Assembly (NCBI GenBank): GCA_013396915.1
Contig: VWZL01001979.1
Span: 806,001-870,000 of the forward strand
DNA length: 64,000 bases
Reading direction: 5' to 3'
From: Stercorarius parasiticus
Taxonomy: Eukaryota; Chordata; Aves; Charadriiformes; Stercorariidae
The position numbers and the translations under genes are program-made. The notes beneath the pieces are model-generated. The model made no database searches. It was not told the origin of the DNA and saw only the letters and a list, made by a program, of their open reading frames with translations. Within the stretch, counting starts at the first letter, position 1. Each line of letters begins with the position of its first letter. This document shows, in pieces, positions 1 through 12,960 of the stretch.

Positions 1-1734
1 AGGCCTTCAAACAAAAACTAATTCAAGCTGCGTGGACAAAAAACACCATTTAAAGTGATTGCAATGAAGAGTACAAAATATTTTTATGGCATTTATTGTG
101 CTAATTGGATACAAAATGGTACCATATATTACTATGGCTACAAATTACAATGGCTACAACATGAAACTAATTTCTCATGAAGAAGCCACAAAACTGAATC
201 TTCCCATATTGAATTAGTAATGGCTCTGCAAAAAACTTTCCTGGAAAGCCTGTCTGTCTAAAGAAACACAAGAACAGTTTGAGATTTAGGATATTCTAAT
301 GAAAGTTGGCAATGTGGAGCTTTGGACGGGAGTCGGGGGAGCGAGGGAGAAAAATGCTTTTTTTATTCAGAATGAGTAAAATTTACAGGAGTTGTGGTGC
401 TGAAATATAGACAAAACTGCCTAATTTTTGTGGAACAAAGTGTTTGTGGACTGGTCGCATTTTTATTTTGAAAAATTTTTTTTTTATTATTGTTCTGGAT
501 AGGCCTAGTAACATATATGCTGCAGTCAAATTAGCTAAGCAAATATAACTGCTACCATTTCTGCCTGGATGTTGATGATGTGATTTGAAGTTGATTTTGT
601 AAATCCAACCTCCTGTATGAAGAAAGCCAGCACAAGATTAATTTGTGGGGATGAATCTGAGTGAAATAACACATATTCACATTAAGAAAATATTTACCTC
701 GTTATCATCTGTGCTGCTGGTATGTTGGGTTTTTTTGGTGTATAGTAGACAATAGGTAGTTTGGTGTGAAGGCTTTAAAACAGATAACTAACCTCATTAC
801 AACCTATGGATATGATACAGAGTCTCTCCTGCTAGGAAATACTAACTTATTTATTTTACTATTGTGTACAAGTCAGCAGTGACACCGTTGCCTTTTCTTC
901 TTAAGGTTACCATAGTAACTAGATTATCATGTTAACCTCCTGTTATTTTTCATTTCTTTCTTTTATATTTTAACTAAGGATCTTCATTTATTTTGTGCTT
1001 CTTTAATGAAGATCAATAAACTCTTAAACAATCCTGAGTTTATTCTACATCAACAAGTTCCTGGTTTCTTCTACAGCAGAGTCCATTACAGTTTTCTTTA
1101 GTTGTATAATTTAGTCCTCTTTTTCAGTATTTCTTTCTCTCCAATCATTTTAACTGCCCTTTCAGACTTCCTTTTTCCAATTAGTATTCACTGAGGACTC
1201 ATATGAGAATGATATTGAGTGAGCTGAATTGATAATATTACATGGTGTTAACAGGAGCACATTATACTGAAAATGTAATGCTACTTGGTGGAAAAAAATT
1301 GCATTGGAGGTCCTAAACTAAATAAAAAATCAAGCCAGAATAAGTAGTTCTTTCCTGGTTCTTCAGTTGCCATAAATGCAGGTGACTATCACCCTTCCAT
1401 TGATAAATACAGGTTAGAGTTGCCTCATGGGAATACATGACTAAAAGGACTTCTTGGACTGCAGAGTCTGTTCTGCTCTGAGGTAAAATAGTACCAATTT
1501 TCTGTTCAGTAATTTTACTTTTCAGCTAAGCCTCTTCTAACTAACTGAACTCTCAGAAATTAATAGCATATTTGCCAGACACTGTTCACTTCCACAGAGA
1601 TAAAACCTGTTTGTTTATAGTTTATGCCAAGGAATGGTATGCAGAGAGGCTCCTGCTTATACTTACTGCTATAATAACCATGGTCAGCTAATTTCGTTAT
1701 ATGCCCCATTGGAGGGTCGGAAGTGGAAAAGCGT
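1..1734. other. AT-rich intronic sequence, nothing recognised
   Basis: It lies downstream of the second EYS coding exon on the gene strand and is therefore taken as intron. There are poly-T runs around 475-487 and scattered A/T-rich tracts. No exon-like Cys-rich frame, RNA gene or clear repeat was found. Confidence 0.6.
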
Positions 1735-1850
1735 AAAGGGGTCACAGTTGTGGGGAGGGCGGACAGGACAGGTGACCCAAAACTGACCAGCGGGGTATTC
1801 CATCCCATCTGCAACATGCTCAGTACAAAAGTTGAGGGATGAAAGGGGTC
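1735..1850 (+). mobile_element. ERV LTR fragment (same family as the LTR at 30.6-31.2 kb)
   Basis: About 115 bases match, with gaps, the U3/TATA-proximal part of the minus-strand LTR at 30.6 kb. Both share a GTGACCCAAAACTGACC-like stretch, a GGGGTATTCCATCCCATC-like stretch and CATGCTCAG. Where that LTR family carries a TATA element, this copy reads AGTACAAAAG. Neither LTR end is visible and CR1 sequence begins immediately after it. Confidence 0.6.
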
Positions 1851-1879
1851 AACCTCTTTCTTCAATGCTTGAGAGGAGA

Positions 1880-3477
1880 AAGGAGGGAAAAAAGCAAGAT
1901 CAAAAGACTGGACTTGAGGAGAGTAGACTCTGGTCTCTTCAAGGATCTGCTTGGAAAAAACCCATGGGATAAGGCCCTGGAGGGAAGAGAGGCCCAGGAA
2001 AACTAGTCAATATTCATGCACCACCTCTTCCACATTCAAGTGTGGTCCCTCCCCATCAGCAGGAAGTCAGGCAAAAATGCCAGGAGGCCTGCATGGATGG
2101 ACAAGGAGCTCCTTGCAAAACTCAAACATAAAAAGGAAGGATACCGAGGGTGGAAGCAGGGACAGATAAACTGGGAGGAAGGAATACAGAGACACTGTCC
2201 AAGCACACAGAGACCCAGTTAGGGAAGCCAATGCCCAAATGTAATTGAATGTGAGCAAAGGATATCAAAGGCAACAAGGGCTTCTGTAAGTGACCAAAAA
2301 TAAGAGTAGAGAAAATGTGGGCCCACTACTGAATGGGGTAGCGGATGTGGTGACATGGATATGGAAAAGTTTGAGGCTTGTTTCTTCGCTTTGGTTTGCT
2401 AACAAGAACATATTTCAGGAATCCCAAGCTCCAGAGGACAGGGCAAAAGTAAGGATCAAGGTGGAAGAGGATCAAGTCAGGGAACACTTAAGCAAACTGA
2501 ACAAACAAAAGCCCACAGGTCCTGATTAGATGTGCCCATATGTGTTGGGAGCTCGCTGATGCCATTTTGAAGCCACTCTCAATAATCATGGCAATTGTGA
2601 GAGGTGCCTGAAGACTGAAGGAAAGAAAATGCTACTCCTATCTTCAAAAAGGATAAGAAGGAAGACCTGGGGAGCTACAGGCTGGTCAACTTCACCTCGA
2701 TCTGTATGAAGGTGATGGAGCAGCTAATCCTGGAAACCACTTCCAGGCACGTGAAGGACAAGAAGGTGATCAGGAGTAGCCAGCATGGATTCACAAAGGG
2801 GAAGTCATGCTTGACCAACCTGATAACCTTCTACAATGAAATTACTTGCTTGGTAGATGAGGGGAGAGCAGTGTATGTTGTCTGCCTTGACATTAGCAAG
2901 GCTTTTGGCAGCATCTCCCGCAAGATCCTAATGAAAAAGCTGATGAAGTACAGTCTGAGGTGAGACAGTGAGGTGAAATGAAAATTGGATGAATGTCCAG
3001 GCTCAGAGGGAGACGATCCACGGCATGAAGTCTATTTGGTGGTCAGTAACCAACATTGTACCACAGGGGTCAATAGTGGGTCCAGTCCTTTTTAACATAT
3101 TCATTAATGATCTGGCTGATGGGGAAGAGTGTAGCTCAGCAAGTTTGCAGAAGACATAAAAACTCATCAATGTATATAAATACCTGAAGGGAGTGTGCGA
3201 AGAAGCCAGAGCTGTCCACTGTGCCAAGGGACAGTACCAGAGGCAATGGGCACGAACTGAAACACAGGAGGTTCCGTCTTAACATCAGGAAAAACTTTTT
3301 TCACAGTGCAGGTAACACACTGGCACACGTTGCCCTGAGAAGCTGTAGAGTATCCATCCTTGGAGATACTCAAAAGCCATCTAGACATTGTCCTTGGAAA
3401 ATGGCTCTATGTGTCCTTGCTTGAGTAGTGGGTTTGGACAGAGGTTACTTTCATCCTAAACCGTTCCCTGATTCATT
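1880..3477 (+). mobile_element. CR1 LINE, 5'-truncated and internally deleted, with ORF2 remnants
   Basis: CR1 is the dominant avian non-LTR retrotransposon. Broken frames spell the end of the endonuclease-side region (for example [11 protein letters not shown] near 2080) and the start of reverse transcriptase (KVMEQLILETTSRH at about 2709, QHGFTKGKSCLTNLI at 2786). The motif around LDISKAFG has Gly where CR1 has Asp. A stretch near 3060 ([16 protein letters not shown]) is also present. After about 3135 the sequence jumps to the far 3' part of the element (YKYLKG, then the RKNFF region at 3285), so several hundred bases including the YxDD box are missing. The tail ends near CCGTTCCCTGATTC. 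Stops and frameshifts make it inactive. Confidence 0.93.
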
Positions 3478-3949
3478 TTACAATTAGTCAGTTTGTTTCA
3501 CAAGCTAGGTTTTTGGTTCTACAGGACATTCACAGTAGCACGATTACAGAAGTCTTTCAAACTCAATTTAGAAAACAAAATATCATATTTTTTCTCCCAC
3601 TGTATTTTGCTAGACTAGAAAAAAAGTTCATAGTCTTGTCTTCACTCCTCTGTGTTTTACTTGCCTGACTTCATTTTTCTTGCATGAAGATAAGCAGAAC
3701 TTTACAGAATATATGTCAAATGATTTTCCTACTTCATTACTGTACTTCTTAAAGGTGTGAATACGTCCATACGTCAGTTTAAAATACCTTGAGTAAAATG
3801 TCACAAGATCGCAATTGCCTTTTTCATGATGGTACTGGTAGCTCTGTGACGGTTCCTTTAAGATCAGTCAAAATACATAGGTTTTCTTCTCCATCTATTG
3901 ATGAGTTTGTGGTTTTAACAGATTTAAAAAAAAATTCTTTAAAAGTATA
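3478..3949. other. Intronic sequence, nothing recognised
   Basis: AT-rich single-copy-like DNA between the CR1 tail and an old L3-like fragment. No feature seen. Confidence 0.5.
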
Positions 3950-4330
3950 ACATTTAATGTTTTTATTACTCCTGTCTTCCAGGTCACCCAGATCCTCCTG
4001 TAAAACTTTTCTAATTCTCCTTGTTATTGATAGAGCATCCTAACTGGTATATTTAGCAAATTTCATTACCACAGATTTATCTTCTATACTCAAGTAATTA
4101 ATGGTTTGTTGTTAAGTCACTGCTGATCATCTCTCATGCATATTTGCACACCTCCCTTCTGTAAGAACCAGTCTTTGTAGGTTTACATTTCCAGATGTAA
4201 TCAGCTTTCTACTTGGTTGTCTGATACAGGTTTGCAAACCACAATGCTTTTGAATGTTTATAGATTAATATTTTATTTGATTGCTATGGCTTTTTCACCA
4301 GATTTTTGTAATATTAAGCAAGGTGGAGAT
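3950..4330 (-). mobile_element. Ancient CR1/L3-like LINE fragment
   Basis: The plus strand reads as the reverse complement of old amniote CR1/L3 sequence: a CAGATCCTCCTG stretch, then GCAAATTTCATTACC, and GTAAGAACCAGTC further on. This pattern recurs in the better copy at 12.4-13.0 kb. It is heavily diverged and the ends are approximate. Confidence 0.5.
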
Positions 4331-7300
4331 TATACATCTTTTTATGAGAAGCTGCAGTAAAATCACTATGAATATACAATAGTTTATCATATTAACACTC
4401 ATTTTTATTAATAGGTAAGCAGTCAGGTACTATGATTTCTATTGTTGTGCATAAATTTTTTGCTATTGTAGGTGCTATCGAAAAGGTTCCCTTTTCATGA
4501 AATCTGATTTTGGTTAATCAGTCACTTTGTGTTGATATGTCCTGCATATTATACTAGGATACATCAATGTATGCAAGTCATTCATGCATACAGAATTCCA
4601 CTGTGGTTACATTTATCCAGTAAATGAACAGGGATTTATGTATGGCACCTTAGATGTATCCTTGTCTCCCATAGTATCCTGATGAGTGACTTTGGAGCTT
4701 CAGTCACAGTTTCCTAGAATTCAGCTAACTTGTTATTTCAGTCATAAAGTCTTTGAAGAAAAGATATTTTTGCTTGCACAGTCCTTAGTAAAACAATGAC
4801 TGGAATTACAGCTGGAATTAATGTAAGGTACTGAACTGAAAAAAAAAAAAAAAAGAAAAAAAGAAACAGTATCTTCGCTTTTCTTTTTTTTCAATTTCAT
4901 GGCATTCTGTCTTATTCTCTTGCTTTTTTCCTCCTCTGTATGGAATTCATAAGCCATTATTATCATACCACATACTGAAATAGTAACATCTGCTTTTTAC
5001 TTTTGCTCATAAACATTGGATTTGATTTCAAACTATTTTTCATTTAAAAATGTGTTCCTTGCTTAATGTTGAGAATTGTAAACCGTCTTCTGTTCAGTGG
5101 CAGTACCTTTACTCACTGTGTCACCTTTATTATTTTCTACAGTTTGTCCTCTAATTACTATTATTTTTAATATTTGCTTTGTCAGAGTTTGTGAGACTTC
5201 TGTATGCTGTCTATACTTAAGTTTTCATATCACCTTGTGTTTTTTTTCTCTCAGTAAGTGTAATATATAACTCTGTAAGTGAAATGGCACCACAGGCAGC
5301 ACCAAAAAGAAATATTACATCTCTATGTTTTCATCAATATTAACCCAATATATTGCAATGTATGCTTTGTCTTCACCAATCCAACTGTGATTGCTAAATA
5401 TGAATAATGACAGCCAAACCATGAGCAATCTCTGTTTGTTGTATTATCTACCTATCTGTCTATTCATCCATCACCTCAGTATCCAATCACTTCCATAAAA
5501 TGAATAGTGATATATTTTGTGGACTTAATGGAGCCTTTGGCATGTCTCCCATTTCAGACCCAGCATTGTGCTGGGGTAGAGCTCTTTTGTTCTTGGTATT
5601 TGCTGTGGTTTATGGTTAACAGAGAATGTCACATTTGAGCTACCCCTCATTCATCAGCCTCGTTGGCTACCCTGGACTCCCATGCATAACTGGTATTCCT
5701 CACGCTCACTTTTGGCTTTTTGAAAAGTGTGGCTCTGTTTTTATTTCAACGACTTCCATTCCTCTTTTTTTTTTTCCCCATTATTTTATCTCTTCTTTTG
5801 TTTTCAGTTATTTTTTCTTTAAATACTAATTACTAAATTTAAAATGTCTTTCTCTGATTCCTCATCTCTATTCAGTCTGTCAGCTGATACCACCTTCCGA
5901 GCCTATCTTCCAGAAGTCTCACAATCATTCAACTCATTTTTATAGAAACAAATCTCCTTTTCCTGTTTTTTTCCTTTTTCTGCCATTCCTCTACTATGTT
6001 CTCTTTTGCGGTCTCTCTCTTCTTAAGCTATACAAAAAGTTGTTGTTAAGTCTTGGCTTTAAATCCTAGTTCTTCATTGATTATACTTAAAATATGAAAC
6101 TGAGCATAATGTAGCTGTACGGGGCTCTTAAGAAAACGCACGCTCTCTTCTGGTCCTATGGAAGGAAGTGAAAATGCTCTTGCTGCTTTACACTGCTTGT
6201 CATACTTCATATATATTTTATTAAATACAGATTATTATAGAGGTATGCTTTGCAGCTGTAAGAAGCAGCACGTACCTTTCCCTTAAGTAAATATTTTACA
6301 GAACTCACTATGTCATATTGTACAAATACTATTGATGATATTCCCTTTCATGATGCATCTAGCAGATGTTGAAACAATGAACTAAAATTAACAATTAACT
6401 AAAATTAATGTCCAAACATTTTCTCATTCCCTGTTTCCCCATTTGTTTATACTGTTTGACTCATCCCCTTTTTCTTTGCTAATTAAATAAAAAACACAGA
6501 ATTTCTCCATCAGATTTTATGCACTTAACTGGGACATGCACGTTAGTAGCTTGCTTTTTGCAGATATCTTTGTTGTCAGTGGAGAGACAGACAATTTTAG
6601 GGCAGACCAAGTAAGATCAAAATATATGTCTCCACTGACTTCGTATTATGATTGTGCTATAATATGAAAAGAACTACATTTAAAACTGTAACAAATATTG
6701 CAGTCAGATATTAATAATAATTGGTTGAGAAAGTAATATATACACAGTATTATGCTTTTAAACACCAGTGTTGTGCACTGTGAGCTACTGCAGACTAGAC
6801 AGGTATGTAAAAGTGAATAATCACAAGAGGTTTTGAAAGTACAGAAACGTATCAAAGACTGCAGTGCAATGCACACAGATGGCCAATTACTGATATAAAA
6901 TTGTGTAACAAGCTAATGAAGCTGCCCATAACTCATAGCATTGCTGGAAGTGCATTTACAGTGTACACAAGACTACACGAAAAAGAACTCATTCTTCAGA
7001 TGCCATGCTTCAGAATGGGGTATGCAGAGATGATCACTCTGGTATCCTACAATGTATTGCTATATATCAAAGTATCGTTTTATTGTCATTAAAAGAAATT
7101 TTATTTAGAATTTGGTCTGAAGCTTTTCTGACTGTGTTTGATTGGTCTGGTTACCCACATTTAATGAATGTTTATTTAAGCTGGATATTAACGTTTGAGT
7201 GCAGTAGACTCAAAATTATGCAGCTAATTCTACCTTCTTCAAAAGAAGTACAAGCATCTGGGGATTCTTTCATCTGTCATTGTCTTTTCTCAGTACACTA

Positions 7301-7730
7301 AAATTATTAATACACCTAAACTCGGTGCCCTGTTGTTTTCATGGTAGAACAGATATAGACTTTACAACTCCTTGGGTTATTAGAAGGAAACTATATTATA
7401 CTCAGATGTATCCCTTTTGTTTATATTTTGTGTCTTCATTCCTGACAGAACAAGGAAGCATACAGGGTGGTTTTTGCTTGATTGGTTTGGGTTTTTAATT
7501 TGAAATAATGTTTAAGTAAGTAGGTTCTATTACTCTGTAGCAAATATACACTTTTGCAAAAAAACATGTAACAGTCTTCAGGTCCCTGCCTAACATATGA
7601 GCTCATTTCACTGAAATAATAGATTTAGGTGTAATGCCTAACTTCAGAAAGGAAAGAAAACAAAAGAGAAAACAAAAAATTATAGATGAATCAGTTTACT
7701 ATCAGGCCTCAAAAAAGTCTGGAACAAAGC
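4331..7730. other. Intronic sequence with a poly-A/T tract, nothing coding
   Basis: AT-rich DNA. A poly-A-rich run at 4840-4865 is followed by a T-rich run at 4881-4891. A pyrimidine-rich stretch covers about 5750-6010. Open frames on both strands (up to 98 codons) lack conserved motifs or splice context and look random. Confidence 0.6.
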
Positions 7731-7734
7731 ACCT

Positions 7735-8026
7735 AGAAAATAGCAAAGAGATTAATACATTTGGGGTGGTCTAGACTAAGGAATGTAAGACTGAATAGAG
7801 CTATAACCATCTTGAGGTACATCAAAGACTGTTGCAAATACAGAATACAGTTCTGTTTGCGATGCTAAAGTCATAGCATTAAACATAACTTTGCAAAAAA
7901 GACTTAAATCATTTATTAAGAAAACTTTTAATGATGTGGATACAACAGAATGGCTTGGGAGATTATCAAGTCTCTACCTTTGGAGACCTTTAAGAACGTG
8001 CGATAAAAAATATTGGTATGAACGAT
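7735..8026 (+). mobile_element. Ancient CR1/L3-like LINE tail, left part (interrupted by an LTR)
   Basis: Diverged old CR1-type 3' region: CAAGTCTCTACCTTTGGAGA followed by CCTTTAAGAACGTG matches the late 3' part of such elements. The sequence stops at the LTR at 8027 and its expected continuation is found on the other side at 8692-8780. Confidence 0.6.
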
Positions 8027-8691
8027 TGTGGTGGTTTAACCTTGGACGAGGACACATGCCCACCTCGTTGCTCGCTCACTGCCCCTCCTCAAGAGGACAG
8101 GGCCAGAAAATAGGAAGAACAGGAATGAGAAAACTTGTGGGTTGAGATAAGAACAGGCAGGTCACTTACAAATTACTGCTGTGGGCAAACCAGCCTCAAC
8201 CTGGGGAAAATTAATTTAATTTATTGGTAAATAAAATAGATTTAGGTGTTGAGAAACAAAGACAAACATTAAAACTACACCTTTCCTCCCTGCTTTTCCA
8301 GGCCAAACTTCATGCCACTCCAGACTCCTACACACTCTGCAGGGAAATACCTTCTCCACTGTGTCTCTCCACGGGCTGCAGGGGAATCTCTGCTCTGGCG
8401 CCTGAAGCACCATCTCCCCTCTTTCTTCTCTGACCTTGGCATTCGTAGGGCTGTTTCTCATACATTTTTTTCCTTCACTCCTCTATGCCTGTGCAGCATT
8501 TTGCCCTTTCTTAAATACGTTTCCCTCAGGGCACCACCACCGTGGCTGCGGGGCTCAGCCCTGCCCTGCAGTGGGTTGGTTGGAGCCGGCTGGAACCGTC
8601 TGTGTCCAGCTCAGGGCAGCCCTGGCCTCTCCTCACAGAGGCCGCCCTGCAGCCCCTGCTGCCAACAGCTTGCAGCAGATACCCCTTATCA
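8027..8691 (-). mobile_element. ERV solo LTR, minus strand (same family as 42.7 kb)
   Basis: Reverse-complement alignment to the plus-strand LTR at 42.67-43.75 kb gives shared blocks in order. These are the TGTGGTGG end, a GTGGGTTGAGATAAG-like segment, a GGGGAAAATTAATTTAATTT segment next to the polyadenylation region, a run of CTGCAG/CTCC blocks, and the promoter segment CGTATTTAAGAAAG (plus 8505-8520). It is about 665 bp, shorter than the roughly 1.08 kb copy, so it has internal losses. No internal retroviral sequence flanks it. Its transcriptional sense is the same as EYS. A target-site duplication is not clear. Confidence 0.8.
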
Positions 8692-8780
8692 TGATAAATA
8701 TAGCTAAACCACCTAAAGGAAGAGAATGGGTTCTAGATTACTTTTTGGTATCTCGCCCTCTTCTGTTTTTCTATGATAAT
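8692..8780 (+). mobile_element. Ancient CR1/L3-like LINE tail, right part
   Basis: After the LTR the sequence resumes with GAATGGGTTCTAGATTACTT and ends TGTTTTTCTATGATAA. This corresponds to the terminal (GACTAGATGACCT ... TTCTATGA) region of CR1-type elements. It continues the fragment at 7735-8026. Confidence 0.55.
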
Positions 8781-11700
8781 TTTAGAGCTTTTAAAATAAT
8801 GATGGTATCAAGTAACAGCCCTTTCTTTCGCAAGTATGAAGACTCTTCGTAAAGATGATGTTATGTGTGAGTTATGTGAGATTCTACTTGTCTATATTAA
8901 AAGTTGTAGTTTCATCGCCTGCAGCACCATTATTCACACTCTTTTAGTTTTAAAACGTTTACAAATGTTGGTTTCATGTTTTCTATCATACACAGAAACT
9001 AATCCTGATCAGGTTAGGAACAATAATCACACAAGTTAATGATTTATGCTTACATCTGAAATGTCAATCAGTTTTGTTTGTACCTTTTCCATACTGCTAT
9101 ACATTTTAGCACTTTACAGATGCTGTTATTTTTCAGCCTAAATTTAGTATGTAAACATAATGTAAGGTTTCATCAAGAAGATCTGTTTTCCAGAAGACCT
9201 TTCCGATTAGTGTTAACTGTATAGTCATCAAGAGTATTGAAATATTAACCATATTCTTCACTTTTTCTTTTGAGAACTCATGGTAATATTTTATGTAGTA
9301 AGGCCTTTATCAACATGTACCTCTTTTAAATCACGGGAATAAAACTATTTACAATTAGTTATTGAAAGATATCATTTAAATATGTAGTTTAATCTAAAGC
9401 GCATGGTCAATGTCAAATGAAATAGCTCTTTCAGTATAGCTGATTTATTTTCTAAGTTGAAAAAGAAAAAGATACTTACAGATCAAATTGCAAAAGAAGA
9501 CACGAGAAATTTTTAGATGATTTAAAGCACAAAGCAGTAAATGTGCCTGACCTTGTTAGGTATAGTAAATCTACTTTATCCCTTTCATCAAAAAAGACAT
9601 TTTTTCAAACTTCAATGCACTTCCTACGGAGTAATTCACAAGTGCAATATAAATATAGGAAATTAACTAATCAGGTGTATAATTCTATGAAGTCATAATT
9701 AATGAAACTAAGATACCGGAATCATCACCAGTTGTTACATGTACTGAGATTCTTCAGCCACTTGTCTGACTGGGACTGTGGGTTTTTTAGAAACACAACT
9801 TATTGTCAGGAGTATTGAGGATTGCAAATGATACCTCATTATACAGATCTTGAGATGTTACAGCATAAGAAAATGAATGACAAAATGTTCTGATGAGCAG
9901 ATGGGTAGCATTATCTTGTAGTCAGCTTTGATGCCATAGTGAGGCCTCTGAGAAACTGCCTAATCTTTTCTTCCTACCCTCCCTTATGCTACTTCCTAAG
10001 TCATGAGCATCTTCAGCCTGTTATTCCATCAAATACAGATGAGACTCAGTGTGTCTTGCTTTTTAGTCCTGATGCCCGCCTACATTTCTCAAATGTTATA
10101 TCCCACTTGGTTCATCCTCCAATGCAAATTTTCCTGGCTGTGTAAGACTGAAGTATCATGGCTCTTGGATACAACTTGCATCTGTGTTCTCTTGTGCATA
10201 TTGTAGACTGTAGGCACACTCTCACTGTACCTTAGAGCTTCTATTATTATGCTCATTGTCATAATATTATGTTTGTATTCCTTAAATAAAAAATACTGTA
10301 GACCCTGGACTCTACAATATTGGGTTCATTTTTCTCTCTATTCAGAGCAATTATGTGAAGTACTTGAGGAGAATGCAGGCAGAAATTCTACTTCCATCCT
10401 ACACAACCCAACTCTGCACTTATCTCCAAGCTTCTCTGAATAGAAATTTGTATCCTTAACACGTCTCCTTAACAATTGTTTCCTACCATAATTGTTTTAA
10501 ATAGAAAGTGAACTACAACTGCATTCAGATTAAAATGAGCAGACAGATTTGTAAAGAGAAAATTGTTATGAACAGCTATGTTAGGTTTCTGAAGAAAGCA
10601 ATGGGACTGAGAAAGTGAAAGGAAAAAAAAATTACTATGCCTTTGTATGCATATTACCTTTGAATATTAGTACAGAAATCCTGGAACACTGAGGCTATAA
10701 AAATTTCTAAATATCTTTGAACAAAATTCAACAATATACTTTATGTGGTTTAAAACACAAACCCCTGTGGAAGTGTTTATTTTTCTCCAGAATTTTCACT
10801 TTTGCTACCTTAGTTGTCTTTACTTCACCCAGAGGCAACTTTAAGACAAATCTTTCTACAAGATGCTTGAATGTGCTAAAAATTTGGTTAAATGACTAAG
10901 GTTAAGATAAGATAAACTGGAACTTCTGTCTTATAAAAATTTTCACAAGACTTAGGATCTGGCCCCATCAAATAAAAGGCAAACCAAAAATAGATTCTGT
11001 GATAATTGATGTCGCATACACATTCTGTCATGATGTTTGGGGTTTTTCTGCTTGTTTTGGGTTTTTTTAATGCATTTATAATGCAGGACTACATCTGTAA
11101 AGCCAGACTTTGCCTTGTACTAATTTATAGGACATGGAAAGCAGGTAAAGACCGATTATGAAACAGACCAATTATCTTTATACACAAATGTCTAGAAGGA
11201 ACATCAACTTGACATAAATCAACCTAAATTACATTCCTAGTAAAATTAAGCTTGTTGTAAAATATATTTTAACTGAATCTCAATGAAAAAATATTTTTGT
11301 AGTTCCTTTTATTATCTATACATAAAACTGTAATGTTTAACTTTTTCTAGAACTGGTGAGTTGTTTGTTGGGTTTTTTTTCCCCCTTTCCATGGAAGACT
11401 AAGGGTTTGAGTCTTTCTTAGGGTTGGGTGCCAGGCCAACCCTAAAGAAAAATCAGTAAAGACCATGGTAACTGGAATTCATGGAGAAATGTGAACATAG
11501 CCGGTGCTCGTGTTCCAATCTCGTCATGCTCCCTCAGCACCTCCTCTGTCTTCTTACGAATGTTACAGGAAATTTTAATTGTTTATAAATTTGACTAAAC
11601 CTTTTTTGAGCCCATTAGTATTGCCTCCCTCTATAAAGTTAAGTGACAAGAAAATCCATCAAAATTCTCTGTATTCTTCTAGAGATATGAAAAAAAAAAA

Positions 11701-11870
11701 GCAGTAATTAAGATATCACTGCATATCGGTTTCGCTTGTGAGAGAATATGTCCTCCATCCTGTTCTCAGTTCCATTTTTCATGAAGCCCAATAGTTTGTT
11801 GTCTTTTCTGGCTGCCACAGAATGCTGAGACAATGATTCCAGAAAATTTTTGATAATAACTCAAGGAGCA
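8781..11870. other. Intronic sequence, nothing recognised
   Basis: AT-rich DNA without recognisable coding, RNA or repeat content. There are short poly-A runs at about 10621 and 11690. Confidence 0.6.
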
Positions 11871-11873
11871 CTA

Positions 11874-12304
11874 AATTGATTAAAGGATTGAAGCATCTTT
11901 CATATGACAGAAGGCTGAGAGAGCTGGGACTATTCAGCCTGAAAAAGAGAAGGCTCAGGAGGGATCTTGTCAGTGTGTATAAATACCTGATGGGAGAGAC
12001 CAAAGAAGAGGAAGCCAGACTCTTATCAGCAGTCCCCACTGACAGAAAAAGAGGCAACGGGCACAAACCGAGACACATGAAATTATATTTGAACACTAGA
12101 AAATGCTTTTTTAATATGAGGGTGGCCAAACCCTGGGTCAGGTTGCCCAGAGATGTTGTAAAGTCCCCATCTGTGGGCATATTCAAAACCTGACTGGGCA
12201 TGGTCCTGGGCAACCTTCTACAGCTGATCCTGCCTGAGCAGGGGCTTTGAAGCAGATGATCTCAAGGACTTCCTCCAACATCAACATTTCTGTGATTCTT
12301 CAAC
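11874..12304 (+). mobile_element. CR1 LINE 3' fragment
   Basis: Typical CR1 tail: GGATTGAAGCATCTTTC, GAGAGCTGGGACTATTCAGC, the TACCTGATGGGAGAGACC segment, CCAGAGATGTTGTAAAGTCC, and the terminal TTTCTGTGATTCTTC. A frame of about 100 codons is the decayed end of ORF2. It shares diagnostic stretches (CCCCATCTGTG, ATTCAAAACCTGACTGG) with the CR1 at 42 kb, so both are probably the same subfamily. Confidence 0.93.
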
Positions 12305-12429
12305 TCCTTTCCTGAGTTTTATCTGAAAAATCAGCTTAATTTGGAGCTGTTTTCAATCATTTTAGCCTAGAATTATTGTCCGTTAGTTATCTACGCTGAA
12401 GCTCATCAGTTTTTTTTTCCACCCAGTTT

Positions 12430-12960
12430 TGTGCAGTCCTCTGTGGGTTCTTCATTTTTGGCATGCCATATGGCTACCTGAAAGAGCACGATTTTATCTG
12501 CAGACTTGGAGATATCACAGTTCATTCCTGGTCATTGATCATTGTTGAAGATGCTGAATAAAATCAGACATGGTGTTAGTCTTCAGGTAATGTATGACTG
12601 ACCTCTCTCTGTTGTGGAATAATGAACATTAACTCATACCATTTGCTTCCTGTTCTTTAACTGGTTTTTAATAATTTCCTCCACTTCCACATAACTTTGT
12701 TGCTGTTGTTATTAGGGGTTTTGTTTTGGGTTTGTTTTGTGTTTTTTTTTTTTGTTGGTTTGTTTGTTTGTTTTAAATGTTTGAGTAGAACACCATTAAA
12801 GGCTTTTTTTTTATTTCAAATTCAGAAATATTAAATCCACTGGATTTAATGATGAGCTCACAGAATTTCAGCAAGTAAGTGAGGCAGAATTTCCTTTTAG
12901 AGAAGCCATGCTGACTGTAATAACATCCATATTTGTTGTGTGCTTGGTAGTCTAATTTTT
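12430..12960 (-). mobile_element. Ancient CR1/L3-like LINE fragment
   Basis: The plus strand shows the reverse complement of old amniote CR1/L3 sequence: GATTTTATCTGCAGACTTGG, then AATGCTGAATAAAATC-like and CACCATTAAAGGCTTTT, then GTAAGTGAGGCAGAATTTCC and GCCATGCTGACTGTAAT. The order fits the family. A (TTTG)n-rich run at 12715-12775 lies inside it. Confidence 0.65.
12715..12775. repeat. Simple repeat, TTTG/T-rich
   Basis: GT/T-rich low-complexity run ending in several tandem TTTG units (about 12752-12770), inside an old LINE fragment. Confidence 0.8.

Noticed and set aside
2706..2963. Reverse-transcriptase-like gene
   Set aside because: It is part of a decayed CR1 with frameshifts, a substituted residue in the KAFD motif and a missing YxDD region; not a host gene or an active element.
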